A program made the position numbers and the translations under genes. Below, piece by piece: positions 62,903-64,000 of a stretch of DNA of 64,000 nucleotides. The notes under the pieces were generated by a model. The model did no database searches, had not been told where the DNA came from, and was given only the letters and a program-made list of their open reading frames with translations. Source of the stretch: Sphingobium sp. Leaf26 (lineage in GTDB: Bacteria; Pseudomonadota; Alphaproteobacteria; Sphingomonadales; Sphingomonadaceae); the NCBI RefSeq assembly GCF_001421665.1, contig NZ_LMKV01000001.1:417038-481037 (forward strand), read 5' to 3'. Numbering within the stretch: position 1 is the first letter of the stretch; each line of letters starts with the position of its first letter.

Positions 62903-63297
62903 GCCGCCTCCTGCATCGAAACGAGAGAAAGAAGATCGCCGAGCGTCCGGGCCGCCAGCACGTCGGCGTCCGCGATCGGCAGGCCGGTGAGCCTCTCCAA
63001 ATCGAAGGCGATCGAAAGGCGGCGGAAGTCGGTCGCGCGCAGCACCGCGTCATCGTCGGCCAGCTTGACCGGGATGTAGAGGTGCGCCGCGATGATGATG
63101 CGCGCGGCGCGGGCCTGGTCGACGCCCGGCTCCCACGCCTTGCTGATGAACTCCATCGGCTGGCGTTCGCCGTCGCGATTGCATTCGCGGCAGAGGCCCG
63201 GCTTCGCGCATGCGCCCGCCTTCCAAAGGCCATCGACCTGGAGGTACTCGTGGCGCACGTCGATCCAGTCGCGGCGGATGCGGACATGGTCAGACAT
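62899..63297 (-). CDS. Phage/element protein of unknown function with CxxC
   Basis: 132 residues. A CxxC pair (GLCRECN) follows a short basic start and could bind zinc. The rest is alpha/beta with FRRLSIAFDLERLTGLPIAD. It overlaps both neighbours (ATGA and 8 bases). Function unknown. Confidence 0.6.
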   Translation of the reverse strand: MSDHVRIRRDWIDVRHEYLQVDGLWKAGACAKPGLCRECNRDGERQPMEFISKAWEPGVDQARAARIIIAAHLYIPVKLADDDAVLRATDFRRLSIAFDLERLTGLPIADADVLAARTLGDLLSLVSMQEAA

Positions 63298-63529
63298 CGG
63301 CCGGCTCCTCGAACGTGAGCGCCATCTGCGCCGCCTCGGTGAAATGACCGGCCATCGCTTCGAGGATGCGCGCGGCCTTCTTCATGGACGCGGCCCGGCG
63401 GTGCTTGTCCTGCTTGCGCATGCGCGCGGAGTCGCGCAGCACCTTTCGGCCGACGAGGTGCATGGCGTTGCGCTCGCCCCATGCCGGCGCGTCGATGATG
63501 GCGGCGATCGTCTGGGCGATGTCAGGCAT
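63290..63529 (-). CDS. Small phage/element protein of unknown function
   Basis: 79 residues from ATG 63529 (MPDIAQTIAAIIDAPAWGER). It is helical, basic in the middle (RDSARMRKQDKHRRAASMKK), and ends acidic. It could be a small DNA- or RNA-binding protein of the element. The start overlaps the upstream gene by 8 bases. Confidence 0.55.
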   Translation of the reverse strand: MPDIAQTIAAIIDAPAWGERNAMHLVGRKVLRDSARMRKQDKHRRAASMKKAARILEAMAGHFTEAAQMALTFEEPADV

Positions 63530-63956
63530 TGGAGGCTCCGCCGTCTTCAGGATGATGAAGGATCGTTTCCCCCATGATCCGGTCGCCACGGTTGTCCTCT
63601 TGAACCAATCGGTGCCCGTTCGCTGAGGTGCGGCCGGGTGAGTTGGCGGCGCTGTTTTCGCCCCACGATGCCTCGCGCTCTGGCGCTGGATGCATCGCCT
63701 CGATCATGGCGAAGTTGGCAGCATCGACAAGAAAGTGCTTGTTCCCGTCCTGTCGGTACTTCGACATTCGAGCACGGACGTCACTGGCAGCGTCAAAGCG
63801 CAGTGGGTAGGCATCGGCCACGCGGCCGTATTTATGATAGCTGACCATCATTGCTTGGACCATGCGAACCACAAATGACGGGTCAAACTCAGTCAGGGGC
63901 ACGCCAGCCGACGACATGTAGTCATAGACGGCCTTCTTGATAGCTTCTCCGCTCAC
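63522..63956 (-). CDS. Phage protein of unknown function
   Basis: 144 residues, start GTG 63956, which overlaps the stop of the next upstream gene (GTGA). SKYRQDGNKHFLVDAANFAM followed by IEAMHPAPER is a segment typical of a small early phage protein family of unknown role. The C-terminal part is polar and looks disordered. Confidence 0.65.
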   Translation of the reverse strand: MSGEAIKKAVYDYMSSAGVPLTEFDPSFVVRMVQAMMVSYHKYGRVADAYPLRFDAASDVRARMSKYRQDGNKHFLVDAANFAMIEAMHPAPEREASWGENSAANSPGRTSANGHRLVQEDNRGDRIMGETILHHPEDGGASNA

Positions 63957-64000
63957 GCCGCACCCCCAATCAAAGCCCGGAACGCGCGGCCGGCGTCCGT
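63953..64000 (-). CDS. C-terminal end of a further element gene (cut by window edge)
   Basis: The right edge contains the last 15 codons of an upstream minus-strand gene, ending DAGRAFRALIGGAA and TGA (63955-63953). The TGA overlaps the GTG start of the next gene, as in the rest of this operon. Its identity cannot be told. Confidence 0.4.
   Translation of the reverse strand, partial: TDAGRAFRALIGGAA

Overview
The window looks like a chromosomal segment of a high-GC alphaproteobacterium of the Sphingomonadaceae (Sphingobium/Sphingomonas type). This rests on the gene content and order (Entner-Doudoroff genes edd-glk-eda, a cyoABCD-SURF1-RegBA block, an mdh-sucD-sucA-sucB-lpdA run, a DUF2794 gene) and on a dispersed palindrome with the core CTGAGCCTGTCGAAG that I associate with sphingomonads. 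No rRNA operon, replication origin, CRISPR array or complete insertion sequence was seen. One tRNA gene (Gly, anticodon CCC) is present.

Layout. 1-2.6 kb: end of edd, glk, eda and a small lipoprotein gene. 2.6-3.1 kb: an AT-rich pocket. 3.1-7 kb (minus): gamma-carbonic anhydrase, a membrane-fused spermidine-synthase-like protein and hemB. 7.1-12.3 kb: small proteins, an M28 peptidase, two overlapping DUF2807 genes and an unknown secreted protein. 12.4-16.6 kb: a short HTH gene in a repeat-like module, an Amt-type channel, a glycosyltransferase and an MHS-family transporter. 16.7-23.5 kb: cytochrome bo3 quinol oxidase, a SURF1 protein and the redox-sensing RegB/RegA pair, tightly coupled. 23.7-26.1 kb: a large RTX-repeat protein. 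26.1-32.4 kb: tRNA-Gly, kdgK, a PAS-PAS hybrid kinase, an alpha/beta hydrolase, a nitronate monooxygenase and a DUF2157 membrane protein. 32.4-33.6 kb: a repeat-rich stretch with a HEAT-repeat gene cut by an in-frame stop. 33.6-41.6 kb: a class A penicillin-binding protein, an LplT-like transporter, pgsA, moaD-moaE, oxyR, a TauE-type exporter, cysE and a DUF2794 gene. 41.7-42.5 kb: an AT-richer pocket with two small genes.

42.6-53 kb (minus) is a TCA-cycle region: sdhB, a thioesterase, zapE, mdh, sucD, sucA, sucB and lpdA. sdhA and sucC are not beside their partners. 53.2-58.4 kb holds a compact set (CDP-glycerol-transferase-like protein, CDP-alcohol phosphatidyltransferase, HIT protein, a divergent LicC-like cytidylyltransferase, a Wzx-like flippase) that may make and export an uncharacterised phospho-alcohol lipid or glycan. 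58.4-60.7 kb: a DUF1508 protein, a FAD oxidoreductase and a lysophospholipase-like hydrolase. From about 60.7 kb to the right edge lies one end of an integrated element (tyrosine recombinase, small HTH protein, coupled phage-type genes) that continues past the window.

The glycolytic genes channel glucose and 2-keto-3-deoxygluconate through KDPG to pyruvate. The TCA genes oxidise it, and the cyo oxidase with RegBA links quinol redox state to respiration. The least explained parts are the 53-58 kb cluster, the paired HTH-module copies at 12.4 and 32.6 kb, a plus-strand terminator at 50.5 kb with no gene in front of it, and palindromes placed directly before three start codons.
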